Part shown: in pieces, positions 9,035-18,527 of the stretch
How the letters are laid out: every line of letters begins with the position of its first letter
Position numbering within the stretch: position 1 is the first letter of the stretch
NCBI GenBank assembly: GCA_038116745.1
Contig: JAYODW010000019.1
Location: forward strand, 1-64,000
DNA from: JAYODW01 sp038116745
Lineage (GTDB): Bacteria > Pseudomonadota > Gammaproteobacteria > Ga0077536
Length of the DNA stretch: 64,000 nucleotides
Direction of reading: 5' to 3'
Notes under the pieces: model-generated
What the model was told of the DNA's origin: nothing
The model's input: the letters and a program-made list of their open reading frames with translations, nothing else
Database searches by the model: none
Translations under genes and position numbers: made by a program

Positions 9035-10122
9035 GCATGTCGACGGTGACCTATCGGGATCCCCTGAGCCCGACGCCACCGGCCGTCGGGATCAGAACGC
9101 CCCGTCTGACCCGGGCCAGAGGTCGTGTCGCGCGAATTCAGCAGGTGACCAGTGACACTTTTGAATTCGTTGTCGTTCTGGACCCGGCGGCCTCGCCGAT
9201 GCGGGCCAGCGCAGGCCAGTTTGCGATCCTGAGCGTGCCCGGCATCGAGACGCCTCACGCGTACTCCTTCGCCCGCGATCCGGCGGCTGAGGCGGACGGA
9301 GAGCATTCGTTTCTGATCCGCCTCGTTCCTGGCGGCGAAATGTCAACCTGGTTGGCTTCGGGTAACCGTCTTGGCGCCGAGCTCGAGGTCGCCGGACCGC
9401 TGGGTGAGTTCACGCTCGATGCGTCGAGCGATCCGATGGTGCTGATCGGCGGTGGCAGCGGTCTGAGTGCGGTCAAGGCCCTGGCCGAGGCGGCCTGCAG
9501 GCAGCAGCTCGAGAGAGACTGCCTGTTTCTCTACGGCGCGCGCACGCAGGCCGATCTCGCAGCTGCAGCCGGGATCGACGCTCTGAGTGCGGCTTGGAAT
9601 CCTGTTCATCGCTTCGAGTTCGTCACGGTGCTGTCCGAGGAGCCGGTCGACAGTGACTGGCGTGGCCCTCGTGGTTTTGTTACCCAGTGGTTGGACCAGC
9701 GTTATCTGGCGTCGGCGGCGATCGAGCCCTCGAAAAGCCGCTTCTGGCTGTGCGGCCCGCCCGCCATGATCACCGCGGGCGAAAACCTGCTAAGGGCGGC
9801 CGGCGTGCCGGCGGCCCACGTCTATCGAGATGTGTTTGAAGATCGCAGCACGCCCGCCCCCGTGATCGACAACCGGCGCTGTGTGCTGTGTGACGAATGT
9901 CTGCTCGTGCGGCCGGTCGCGGGCTGCATCGTCGAGACGGGTTGTTCGTCGTCCGACGCTAACGGTGTGCTGAGGGATTACCGCGCGATCGAACCTGGAA
10001 AGACGGCGGGCCTTTACTACAGCGGTCTGGCGATTGACACGCAGAAATGCATTCGCTGCTCGGCATGCATCAGTGTGTGCCCGCATGGCGCAATCTCCAG
10101 GCCCGCGCGCAGTGCGGCCTGA
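9031..10122 (+). CDS. FAD/NAD(P)-binding oxidoreductase with C-terminal Fe-S domain
   Basis: A 363-residue fusion. Residues about 25-125 form a ferredoxin-reductase FAD domain (HAYSFARDP is the flavin motif). Residues about 130-260 form the NAD(P) domain (GGGSGLSAVKAL, then LCGPPAMI). The tail carries two cysteine groups: an atypical C284-x2-C287-x2-C290-x8-C299-x5-C305 and a canonical ferredoxin motif C340-x2-C343-x2-C346-x3-C350-P. It would move electrons between NAD(P)H and the molybdoenzyme encoded just upstream, whose stop codon it overlaps (ATGA). The fusion of an FNR module with a bacterial-type ferredoxin tail removes the need for a separate ferredoxin. Confidence 0.85.
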   Translation: MSMSTVTYRDPLSPTPPAVGIRTPRLTRARGRVARIQQVTSDTFEFVVVLDPAASPMRASAGQFAILSVPGIETPHAYSFARDPAAEADGEHSFLIRLVPGGEMSTWLASGNRLGAELEVAGPLGEFTLDASSDPMVLIGGGSGLSAVKALAEAACRQQLERDCLFLYGARTQADLAAAAGIDALSAAWNPVHRFEFVTVLSEEPVDSDWRGPRGFVTQWLDQRYLASAAIEPSKSRFWLCGPPAMITAGENLLRAAGVPAAHVYRDVFEDRSTPAPVIDNRRCVLCDECLLVRPVAGCIVETGCSSSDANGVLRDYRAIEPGKTAGLYYSGLAIDTQKCIRCSACISVCPHGAISRPARSAA

Positions 10123-10140
10123 GCCGGCCCGGGCGTCGAA

Positions 10141-12465
10141 CTAAGCAACTATCGGCGGCGGCTCGAAGGCGCGGACCGGCGGTAGCGGGCCAATCCACCG
10201 CTCAACTTCGACCAGGCAGCTGTGCGCCGTGGGCCCTTGCCCCAGGCGCGACGTGCCGACGTCCCGGGTCAGTACGTTGGGATTGCCATGCGCGCACAGG
10301 TCGGGACCGTTGTCGACTGAGACGGGGTCATACCAGGCGCCGGTCGATAGCTGAACTACCCCGGGACGCAGGTCGTCACAGAGTCTTGCCCCCGCCAGAC
10401 AGGCGCCGCGGTCGTTGAACACCTTGACCACCTGCCCGTCCTGAATCCCGCGTGCGGCAGCATCGTCCGGGTGCATCGTAATGGGCTCACGACCGCCGAT
10501 CTTTGACGCCTGGCTGACAGAGCCGAAATCGAGCTGGCTGTGCAGACGCGGGGCGGGCTGGTTGGAGATCAGGTGCAGCGGATAGCGACTCGCGAGGGGG
10601 GCACCCTGCCATTCCTGCTTGTTGAGCCAGACGGGATGGCCGGGGCAGTCGTCGTAACCGAAACCTGCGATTGTTGCGGAGAATAATTCGATGCGCCCGG
10701 AAGGCGTATCCAGAGCGCAGCCTTCGGGGTCTCTACGGAAAGCTTCGAACAAGAGCTCGCAATCGGGCAGCTGCTCGGCGATCGAAAAATGGTTACCCCG
10801 CCAGAACGTATCGAACGCAGGCAGCACAACCTGGTATTCGGCGGCGCGTTTCTGCGACACCGCATACAGGTGGCGTACCCACTCCATTTCGCTCCGGCCC
10901 TCGGTGAAGCGCTGCGCGAACCCGAGACGCTCCGCCAGCTGACCGAAAACCTCGTAGTCACTGCGTGCCTGCGCGAAAGGGAGCACCGCCTGAGGCATCG
11001 GCGAGACGTAGTGATCGAAAGTACTGAAGGCGACGTCGTTGCGCTCGAGACTGGTGGTGATCGGGAAAACGATGTCGGCGTGCCTTGCGGTGGCCGTCCA
11101 AACCTGCTCGTTCACCACGACACACTCGGGCTTTTCCCAGGCGCGACGCAGTCGATTGAGATCCTGGTGATGGTGGAACGGATTACCGCCAGCCCAGTAA
11201 ATCAGGCGGATATCCGGATAGTTCAGGACACGGCCGTCATAGGAAAACTCAGCACCGGGTTGTTCCAACATGTCGCTGATGCGCGCTACCGGAATGACTG
11301 AATCGATGGGGTTTCTGCCCTGCTCGAGAGCTGCCCAGCGGAAGGGGATCAGGCGACGGCCCATGAAGCCTATCGTATGCAGGGAGCCGACGCCGTGTCC
11401 GATCCCGGCGCCGGGAAGACCGAACTGGCCCAGTATCGCCACCAGCGCAACCGCTGCCCAGAACGGTTGCTCTCCATGTTCTGCCCGCTGCAGCGACCAG
11501 CCCATAGGAATAAACACGCGCCGGCCCACCAGCAGTTGCGCCAGCTTCCTGATCGTCTCCGCCGGAATCGTGGTCAGGGATTCGGCCCAAATCGCATCTT
11601 TGGGTACGCCGTCCTGCTCGCCGAGAAGGTACTTCGCGAACACATCGAGTCCCGTGCAGTAACGCTCGAGAAACGCGCTGTCGTGAAGACCTTCCACCAG
11701 CAGGTAATGGCACAGAGCGAGGATCAGCGCGGTATCTGTGCATGGGCGGATCGGGATCCAGTCGGCATGTAGCTCTGGCGGCAGATCGCTGCGCAGCGGA
11801 CTGACGTTCACGAAGCGCACGCCGGCTTTGGCACAATCCCGTAACTGATCTTCGGCTGTGTGGGCTCCCGGTCCGCCCATAACGACCTGCAGGTTTTTCG
11901 GGCTGACCCCGCTGAAGCAGAGCACGATCTCTCCGTGGTCCCGCACGTCTTTCCAGGGCGGGGTGTGCAGGAAAAGCGTGTACAGATCACGCCCGAGAAT
12001 ATGTGGAAGCAGCACCTCACCCGCAGCTGCGGAATACGTGCGATCAGAGGCCGTATAGCCACCGAACTGATTCAGAAAGCGGTGCAACTGGCTCTGCGAG
12101 TGATGAAATCGACCAGCGCTGGCCCAGCCATAAGAGCCACCGTAAATTGCAGCATTACCGTGCTCAGAACGTACGCGCTCCAACGCGGCCGCGGCGAGGT
12201 CGAGCGCTTCAGACCACTCGACAGCGACGAAGGGCTCTTTACCGCGCTGGTCGCGGGGTGCTTTGTGCTGCCGTGACCGATAGCTTTCCCGCACCATCGG
12301 CATACTGATCCGCACGCGGGGATCGCGACTGTTACGCAGTGATTGCCCTATCGGAGAGGGGTGAGGATCGTCTGCGTAATGGTTCACAGCGACGATTTCG
12401 TCGTCCTGAGCGTCGATCAGAAAATTGCCCCAGTGGGTCGTAGTCGGGGTCGTTCTGCGGTTCAT
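10141..12465 (-). CDS. BisC/TorA-type molybdopterin oxidoreductase
   Basis: A 774-residue enzyme of the biotin-sulfoxide/TMAO/DMSO reductase branch. GGSYGWASAGRFHHSQ at about 109-124 is the hallmark segment of this branch. S145 in the following TYSAAAGE block is in the position of the Mo-coordinating serine of TorA. No N-terminal Fe-S cysteines are present, and no twin-arginine leader, which favours the cytoplasmic BisC-type layout. The gene overlaps the upstream flavin reductase gene by 4 nt (ATGA) and is third in an operon after the AlkB-like hydroxylase and its reductase. That context is odd for an S- or N-oxide reductase and suggests a role in the same catabolic route, perhaps a hydroxylation or a sulfoxide reduction. 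The substrate cannot be read from sequence. Confidence 0.86.
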   Translation of the reverse strand: MNRRTTPTTTHWGNFLIDAQDDEIVAVNHYADDPHPSPIGQSLRNSRDPRVRISMPMVRESYRSRQHKAPRDQRGKEPFVAVEWSEALDLAAAALERVRSEHGNAAIYGGSYGWASAGRFHHSQSQLHRFLNQFGGYTASDRTYSAAAGEVLLPHILGRDLYTLFLHTPPWKDVRDHGEIVLCFSGVSPKNLQVVMGGPGAHTAEDQLRDCAKAGVRFVNVSPLRSDLPPELHADWIPIRPCTDTALILALCHYLLVEGLHDSAFLERYCTGLDVFAKYLLGEQDGVPKDAIWAESLTTIPAETIRKLAQLLVGRRVFIPMGWSLQRAEHGEQPFWAAVALVAILGQFGLPGAGIGHGVGSLHTIGFMGRRLIPFRWAALEQGRNPIDSVIPVARISDMLEQPGAEFSYDGRVLNYPDIRLIYWAGGNPFHHHQDLNRLRRAWEKPECVVVNEQVWTATARHADIVFPITTSLERNDVAFSTFDHYVSPMPQAVLPFAQARSDYEVFGQLAERLGFAQRFTEGRSEMEWVRHLYAVSQKRAAEYQVVLPAFDTFWRGNHFSIAEQLPDCELLFEAFRRDPEGCALDTPSGRIELFSATIAGFGYDDCPGHPVWLNKQEWQGAPLASRYPLHLISNQPAPRLHSQLDFGSVSQASKIGGREPITMHPDDAAARGIQDGQVVKVFNDRGACLAGARLCDDLRPGVVQLSTGAWYDPVSVDNGPDLCAHGNPNVLTRDVGTSRLGQGPTAHSCLVEVERWIGPLPPVRAFEPPPIVA

Positions 12466-13550
12466 GGAAGCGGGCGGGGCAGGCGTTCGGCTCCGGGCAT
12501 CCTGCGGCCATCCGGGTACGTGCTTGCATCAAGGAATTTGTCGAAGAAAATCATGTCCGGCCTGAAACCGAGCTGCGCAAGTTCGGTTAGCGCAGCGTCC
12601 ACCATCGCGGGAGGACCGCAGAGATAGGCTTCATCGCCCGGTGCCGGCGGGCCGATCAGGCGCTTCATGTCGGTGACGACCGTGCCGCGGGCTCCGGCCC
12701 AGACACTCTGGGCCGGCTCTTCTGAGAGCACCGGGATAATTTCGAACGACGCGCGCCACTGCTGCTGAATTCGCTCAAGCTCCTGGCGAAAAAAAATGTC
12801 CGCCTGTGTACGCACGCCAAACAGGATGATGCATGGGCGGGATATCTCTTCGCGGAGCGCAGCCTCGAGGATGGCGTGCACGGGCGCTATCCCGCTGCCA
12901 CCCGCAACGCAGACGATGCGCCCGCCGCCTGTGCCTCGACCGAAGCTGCCGCGGGGGCCGCGAAGAGACAGCGTCTCGCCGCGGCGGTCGCCACTGAAAA
13001 GCCAGTCGGTGAACAGACCGCCGGGCACGTGGCGGATAACGAAGCTGACCTGATCTGCGTGCACGGGATCGCGCGCAAACGAATAGCTGCGTGGTGCTTC
13101 CAGGCCTGCCGCCGTGACCTCGAGGTATTGTCCGGCTCGGGCTCCGCGGAAAGCTGGCCTTGGCAGAGAGATGGCAACTTCAACAATGTCATGCGTAAGA
13201 GGTGTCAGGGACGCAATCCGACCCTCCACTGTTTCCACCTCTGCGGCTTGTTGATCGAGTTCAATTTCGACGACGACATCGCTTTTGAGCAGGGCCTGGC
13301 AGGCAAGAACCGCACCGGCACGTATATCCTCGATTCCAAGCGTATAGGCAAGGTCGGTAAGGGATTTGATTTCGCCTTCCCGCAGCAGGCAGCGGCAGGT
13401 GCCGCAGCTCCCGACGCGGCAGTCATGCGGCCAGTTCAGGCCTTGTGCAAGCGCCGCGTCGAGCAGGCGCTGCCCACCTTTAACCGGAAGCGTCGTTCCC
13501 TGAGGGAGCAGCGTCGCGACCCGCTCCGGCTTGCGGAACAGCTTCAGCAC
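12462..13550 (-). CDS. XylA-like [2Fe-2S] flavin reductase of the hydroxylase
   Basis: A 362-residue three-domain electron-transfer protein. A plant-type ferredoxin comes first (C44-x4-C49-x2-C52-x31-C84), then an FAD domain (RSYSFARDP) and an NAD domain (VAGGSGIAPV; LCGPPAMVD). This order matches XylA and related monooxygenase reductases, which pass electrons from NADH to a diiron hydroxylase. The gene starts 21 nt after the AlkB/XylM-type gene and overlaps the next gene by 4 nt, so it is the natural reductase for the membrane hydroxylase and possibly also serves the BisC-type enzyme. It takes the place of the rubredoxin and rubredoxin reductase used by classical AlkB systems. Confidence 0.88.
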   Translation of the reverse strand: MLKLFRKPERVATLLPQGTTLPVKGGQRLLDAALAQGLNWPHDCRVGSCGTCRCLLREGEIKSLTDLAYTLGIEDIRAGAVLACQALLKSDVVVEIELDQQAAEVETVEGRIASLTPLTHDIVEVAISLPRPAFRGARAGQYLEVTAAGLEAPRSYSFARDPVHADQVSFVIRHVPGGLFTDWLFSGDRRGETLSLRGPRGSFGRGTGGGRIVCVAGGSGIAPVHAILEAALREEISRPCIILFGVRTQADIFFRQELERIQQQWRASFEIIPVLSEEPAQSVWAGARGTVVTDMKRLIGPPAPGDEAYLCGPPAMVDAALTELAQLGFRPDMIFFDKFLDASTYPDGRRMPGAERLPRPLP

Positions 13551-13571
13551 AGTGCCGCGGTTGTGGTTGAG

Positions 13572-14759
13572 CTAGGCGGTTGCGCTGGACTCAACAAGCG
13601 CGCTGACCCCGGAACCCCGATTGTGCTCGGCGATCACCTCAAGCTCTGCGGGGGTAGCCCATTTGTTGTCCCACTCTTTCAGCATCGGGATCATGAATTT
13701 CCAGAACACGGGCGGTACCCATGAGATCAGGGTCATCGTCAGATACCCGTAAGGCGATTCGGGCATGGGCTTCCACTGGAACAGGTAGTACGGCGTATCG
13801 TGCTCGTGGTGGGAGCCGTGCCGCCCAAGATTGAAAGTAAAGTGGTTGCTGAGTGGGTTACAACTTGAAAACGTGTTGCGGGTGGTGATCTTTTCGCCCG
13901 GCAGACGAATGAGACCGTAGTGGGAAAAGAAGTTGAGCCCTTCGAGGATGTACTTGGAGAAGGCCGCCGCGATCAGCCACACGAGGAGCGCCTGGCTGCC
14001 GCCGACGAGGAAAACCAGCGCTACCACCAACGCGCCTCGCAACCATGCCTGCAGCACTTTGTTGCTCGGTGACAACAGCGGTTTACCCAGAGCTTTCAAC
14101 CGGGCACGTTCAATTCCGAATCCACCCTGGAATTGCTCCATTGCGCCTCGCGTGAGGAACTCATAAAAGCCGACACCGCGCTTCGGCGAGACGGTGTCGA
14201 CTCCCGGGTAGCCGAGGTTCTTGTGGTGCCCGTAGACGTGCTCCGTTGCGAAATTGGTGCCGAAGGCGAGCGCAAATTCCAGACGCCCAAACGCCATGTC
14301 CAAGGGGTTGGCGGTGCGATGGGTCAGCTCATGTGCCGCGGAAATTCCGCTGACCCCGAGTAATCCGCCGAGTGAGAGGCCTGCGCCGAGATAATCCAGC
14401 CCGCTGTTCATTGCCCGTGCAGCGAAGATGTCGTGGTCGATGCCGAGGGCAGAGAAAGCCTGGGTTGCGAAGGCGCCAAAGCCCAGCACATCGGCGCTGG
14501 TGCAAGTCCAGGCGGCAACAAATGTGGCGGCGACGTGCCCCAGAACTGCCGAGTAGAGGATCAGATCGTGTATGAGCGGGTGTCCGTATTGGGGGTTGGT
14601 TTCGTCACGCCAGTGCGCAGTCAGGATCTCGCCGCCGACGCCGACGACGAACAGGAAAGTTACCCCTGTCCACATCCACCATCCGCCCGCCGCGAAACCG
14701 GCAAGCGTGAGCGTTATCCAGATCCAGTGTATGTAACCGAAACGCAGGTACTTCCACAT
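13572..14759 (-). CDS. alkB: AlkB/XylM-type membrane diiron hydroxylase
   Basis: A 395-residue integral membrane hydroxylase. The three histidine boxes are intact: HELTHR (H143, H147), EHVYGHH (H174, H178, H179) and LGRHGSHHEHDTPY (H314, H317, H318, H320), with the NFFSHYG signature (H280) between the second and third. Hydrophobic segments at about 11-45, 65-85, 120-142 and 241-268 fit the multi-pass topology. It inserts oxygen into an alkane or a methyl-aromatic side chain. The neighbouring reductase has XylA layout, so a XylM-like substrate is as likely as a linear alkane. I chose the start at 14759 because it follows GGGGGAGG and gives the family N-terminus; a longer frame to 14891 adds 44 unrelated residues. 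Confidence 0.92.
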   Translation of the reverse strand: MWKYLRFGYIHWIWITLTLAGFAAGGWWMWTGVTFLFVVGVGGEILTAHWRDETNPQYGHPLIHDLILYSAVLGHVAATFVAAWTCTSADVLGFGAFATQAFSALGIDHDIFAARAMNSGLDYLGAGLSLGGLLGVSGISAAHELTHRTANPLDMAFGRLEFALAFGTNFATEHVYGHHKNLGYPGVDTVSPKRGVGFYEFLTRGAMEQFQGGFGIERARLKALGKPLLSPSNKVLQAWLRGALVVALVFLVGGSQALLVWLIAAAFSKYILEGLNFFSHYGLIRLPGEKITTRNTFSSCNPLSNHFTFNLGRHGSHHEHDTPYYLFQWKPMPESPYGYLTMTLISWVPPVFWKFMIPMLKEWDNKWATPAELEVIAEHNRGSGVSALVESSATA

Positions 14760-15123
14760 GGTGTGCCTCCCCCATCTGACGACTGACCCAATGTCTGTCC
14801 GGCATTCTTGCGTACTCCCATCGAACGATAAAGACGCGCGTCTGCCCGGCTTGAAGCGGGAGCGGTGACAGCAGCACCGCGCAGACGCCATACCGCTTCC
14901 GAATCAGCGCAGATCTGCAGCGCTTGCTGGCAGCGCTCGGCGCGTCGGGTTTTTTCCGCGCATCAGATCTCTGCTTGTGCCTTGCAAGGCCGATGACACC
15001 CATGGACACACCCGTGACGTGACCGCGTTGCAGAGCTCTCCCGACGCGTTAGCAAACGGGTCGCGCGCCGCGGCTGAGCAGATCTAGCGCTTGCGCAACG
15101 GCTGACCAGCGAGCGGGCGAAGC
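14760..15123. other. Intergenic, upstream of hydroxylase operon
   Basis: This 364-bp gap lies between the start of the hydroxylase operon and the end of the LLM oxidoreductase gene, both on the minus strand. The promoter of the hydroxylase operon must lie here, but no clear -35/-10 pair or strong palindrome stands out. Minus-strand open frames are arginine-rich without domains and I do not regard them as genes. Confidence 0.5.
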
Positions 15124-16086
15124 TCAGGACGTTACGCGCTTCAGCACCTCGCCTAGACCATCAAGACCCGCTTCGTTCCAGGGCTGCGGAATAACCGATA
15201 TGTGTTCCACACCCGCTTCGGCGTATTCGAGAAAGCGGTCCGCGATAGCGCTGACTGATCCCGAAAACGGGGTTGAAGTCGGCACGATTGCGTACGGCTC
15301 TTGAGTGAAATTGACGGCAACGGTTGCGCCGCAGGAGAGGGTGGCAGGGTCGCGGCCATAGCGCTCGCAGGCGGCCAGGATCGGGGCCCTTGCGTCGAGA
15401 TAGGTTTGGAGGGCGCAGTCGCCGAAAGCAATCATGCAGTTCCACAGGTCGGCATGCTGCGCGACCAGACGCGACATGCGGGGTTTCCCCTTGAGCGTGC
15501 CGATCAGGACCGGTGGACGTCCGTGCTCCGCGCGCGGTAAAAGCTGCGCGTCCTCCAGGCGATGGAACTCGCCTGAGTGGGAAAACCGTTTCCCCTCGAG
15601 CAGCGGGAGCACCACGTCGAGCGCCTCTTCAAAACGGGCGACGTGGCGTTCGAAGTCGAATCCATAAGCGAGGTGCTCGGAGACAAAATCACCCGCCCCG
15701 AGGCCGAGGATCAGGCGGCCATCGCTGAGTTCCTGCACGTTGTCGGCTGTACGCGCCAGCAGCGCGGGATTGCGCAAGCAGGTATTGGTAACCAGCGTCC
15801 CGATGTGCAGCTCATGGGTTTGTACGGCCAGCGCGGCAGCGGCGGTCCAGCATTCCCATTGCCCGCCCTTCACACTTTTCCATTCTTCGGGAGGCTCCAT
15901 GCCTACGGCGCGAAAGTCCACGTAAGCTTCCCAGTACAGGTGATCCGTCAGCCAGACGCTGTCCAGACCCACAGTTTCTGCGTGCTGCGCAAACCTGATC
16001 ACCTCACGCAGGCGGGGAGTTCGACCCGCGTAGGAGTCTGTCCACAAGGGCAGGAGCACCCCGATTTTCAACGTCCGCGAAGTCAT
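15124..16086 (-). CDS. LLM-class flavin-dependent oxidoreductase
   Basis: A 320-residue bacterial luciferase-like TIM-barrel protein. Features are the N-terminal beta strand LKIGVLLPLW, GLDSVWLTDHL near 40-50, the LHIGTLVTN strand, and the signature LSDGRLILGLGAGDF near 119-133. Relatives use FMN or F420 with monooxygenase or dehydrogenase activity. The cofactor cannot be decided here. The gene stands alone on the minus strand, downstream of the D-acylamino-acid amidohydrolase and separated from it by 188 bp. It is the first of three LLM-family genes in the window. Confidence 0.87.
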   Translation of the reverse strand: MTSRTLKIGVLLPLWTDSYAGRTPRLREVIRFAQHAETVGLDSVWLTDHLYWEAYVDFRAVGMEPPEEWKSVKGGQWECWTAAAALAVQTHELHIGTLVTNTCLRNPALLARTADNVQELSDGRLILGLGAGDFVSEHLAYGFDFERHVARFEEALDVVLPLLEGKRFSHSGEFHRLEDAQLLPRAEHGRPPVLIGTLKGKPRMSRLVAQHADLWNCMIAFGDCALQTYLDARAPILAACERYGRDPATLSCGATVAVNFTQEPYAIVPTSTPFSGSVSAIADRFLEYAEAGVEHISVIPQPWNEAGLDGLGEVLKRVTS

Positions 16087-16274
16087 AGCTTTACTCTCAG
16101 TTACAGGGGTCAGCCCTGAAGCCTCGGAAGTGCCCAGCGCTTTTGGACGAAGGCGGCTTCGACCGTGGCGCGACCCCGGGTGAATCGCTCAGTGGGCACG
16201 GTGTGCGCTTGCATCACTGGATTCTCTGCAGTCCGACCGATGAGGCAGCAATCACCCGGCGGGTCGAGCACCCC

Positions 16275-17948
16275 TCAGGCGCGCAGAACCTGACCAGCTC
16301 GGGTTGGGCGCAGCTCCCCGCGGTCGTAGGTGATAGCGCCGTTCACCAGCGTGTAATGGACGCCCTTCGAAGGCATCACCATCCGCTTACCGTTTCCCGG
16401 AAGGTCATAGCGGCGTTCCCCTCGGTTTGAAGACCCGACCGCGTCAGGATCAAAAATCGCAATATCGGCAGCCGAGCCTTCAAGCAGGCGTCCGCGGTTC
16501 TGGATGCCGTAAAAGTCTGCCGGGTCGGAAGTCAGTTTGCGCACGCACTCCTCCAAAGTCAGCGCACCGGTCTCGCGCACCCAATGACCCAGCATGAAAG
16601 TGGGATAACCCGAGTCACACAGCATGTCGACGTGCGCCCCGCCGTCACCCAGGCCTATCAGAATGTCTCTGTTGTTCAGGATCTCGACCATGCGTTCGGG
16701 GCGGTTGTTGAATGTCGCCATGGTGAATTCGAGCGCCAGCTCATCGGCGAGCGTGAGATCGAGAAACATGTCCACGGGATCTTTGCCGGCGGCCTCGGCG
16801 AGGGCCTGCACGGTCTGTCCTTCGTGATGCTTGAGCGCCGCACTGGCCACGCTGTGCAGCGTCACCCGGGACCAGTTGCCGAATGACATGGGACGCTTCA
16901 GTTCCTCACGGAAGGCATCGCGGAACTGCCGGTCGGCATAGACTTTTTTCTGCGCCGCAAGCGACGTGTCCTCGAAAACGCGGCTCCAGGACGGAAAAGC
17001 GGCAAACGAGAATGGATTGCGCATATTCAGCTCGCGGGTGAGCGGCAGGGGCGAGGTCTGAGGTCTGGCGCCGCGTTCAATCAGCGCTGCGGCTTTGCGC
17101 AGGGTGTCATTGACCGCTTCGGGGATGTCGTCGCGGTCGAACATAGCAATGAAGGTCACCGGTCGTCCGCTCTCTCTGAGAAGCAGGTCCAGCGTGTCGC
17201 ACTGTTCGTCCTCGAGCACGGCAATCTGGCGGGTCAGCGCAATCTCGATGGCGCCCTTGTTGTGCGTTTTCAGCACCGCGGCATACGCAGAAAGCTCGGC
17301 GTCATCCGCCAGGCGGCAGGCGAGCGGTCTGCCCTGAAAGCCGAGGTGCTGGTTCAGAACCGTGCTCGAAAAACCGAACGCACCCGCTGCTACTGCTTCG
17401 TCCAGCAGGCGCGCTATGTCCGTCCGCTCTGCGGGCGTCGCTGCCCGCTCCATCGACGCCTCGCCCATGACGTAATGGCGAAACGGGGTCAGCGGCGCGA
17501 GAAATCCCACGTTGAGCGCGGGCTTATGGGCTGCCACTGCCGCCATGTACTCAGGAAAGCTTTCCCAACCCCAGGTGATGCCCTGCTGCAGCACATCGAG
17601 GGGAATCGCCTCGACATTCACCAGGTCCTGCATGGCGATCTCCCGGGCGGGAGGCCTGCATGGTGCCAGTCCGACGCCGCAGTTACCCAGCACGACGCTT
17701 GTCACTCCGTGCCAGGAGGAGGGCGTGAATTGGGGGTCCCAACACACCTGAGCGTCGTAGTGCGTATGGGGATCAATGAAACCGGGCGATACAACGAGAT
17801 CCTGCGCGTTAATGGTTTCCCGAGCCGGACCGTCAACATCGCCCATCGCGACAATCTTTCCGTCGCAAACCGCGACGCTTCCGGACCGCGGCGCTGCGCC
17901 AGTTCCGTCAACCAGCGTTCCGTTTTTGATCAAGACATCGAAGCGCAT
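16275..17948 (-). CDS. N-acyl-D-amino-acid deacylase family amidohydrolase
   Basis: A 557-residue amidohydrolase_3 protein. The HxH metal motif is at H61-H63 (DPHTHYDAQVCWDP), and C90 in VVLGNCG occupies the position of the cysteine Zn ligand of D-aminoacylases. The C-terminal GDGGAHVD block and the return of the small beta-sandwich domain (ADIAIFDPD) complete the family. Members cleave N-acyl-D-amino acids or related cyclic amides. It resembles the protein encoded at 59800-61521 in length and in motif spacing (DAQV-W-DP, GNCG), so the window carries two paralogues. A weak GGAG lies 7-10 nt before the ATG. Confidence 0.87.
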   Translation of the reverse strand: MRFDVLIKNGTLVDGTGAAPRSGSVAVCDGKIVAMGDVDGPARETINAQDLVVSPGFIDPHTHYDAQVCWDPQFTPSSWHGVTSVVLGNCGVGLAPCRPPAREIAMQDLVNVEAIPLDVLQQGITWGWESFPEYMAAVAAHKPALNVGFLAPLTPFRHYVMGEASMERAATPAERTDIARLLDEAVAAGAFGFSSTVLNQHLGFQGRPLACRLADDAELSAYAAVLKTHNKGAIEIALTRQIAVLEDEQCDTLDLLLRESGRPVTFIAMFDRDDIPEAVNDTLRKAAALIERGARPQTSPLPLTRELNMRNPFSFAAFPSWSRVFEDTSLAAQKKVYADRQFRDAFREELKRPMSFGNWSRVTLHSVASAALKHHEGQTVQALAEAAGKDPVDMFLDLTLADELALEFTMATFNNRPERMVEILNNRDILIGLGDGGAHVDMLCDSGYPTFMLGHWVRETGALTLEECVRKLTSDPADFYGIQNRGRLLEGSAADIAIFDPDAVGSSNRGERRYDLPGNGKRMVMPSKGVHYTLVNGAITYDRGELRPTRAGQVLRA

Positions 17949-18527
17949 TGTTCGTCTCCTTTAAGACCTGGGGATCCCGCGTAAGGCCTTTGTCCGGGAG
18001 AAGCATAACCGGCCCCGGCTTGGGTGAGCCCTTTTAATAAGCGTGCTCAGAGACGTCACAGCTTAGGCGGGAGCCCCGTCTAGCCGAGAACCATGTCTAA
18101 CCGAGAACCGACAGTCCCATGGGTAAAGCCTGCTCGCGCAGCATTGAGGCTGTTCGAATCAACGTGTGGCGGGCAGCAGAACGCATCCGTTTTCTAGTCA
18201 GTGCGTAGCTGGATCGGGGTGGGTCAGCAGGCCCGGAGAAAATATCCGCAAGATAGAAGTGCCGGTGCGGTCAGAGTTACAGCGTTTCAGTAAACATGCG
18301 GCCCGCGTCGGGCCAATGCGAGAAGGCGCAGCCCCACCTCGCGGCCAGATGAAATTATTTTTTTTCAATTAGTTAGAGTGTAGGTAGTTAGAGAACAAGG
18401 CCTGGCGACGAACAGATCAGCCGTGCTGAAGCTGTGCGACAAGAGAGTTCAGGAGGTGTGTTGTGAGGCGATGAGTCCGAAATAATACGCTCGTAATCAT
18501 ATGGATTGCACCGGTCGTCTATAAAAA

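Noticed and set aside
13572..14891. Longer AlkB-like protein with 44 extra N-terminal residues
   Set aside because: The extra segment is Arg/Cys-rich and unlike the family; the ATG at 14759 has a strong ribosome-binding site.
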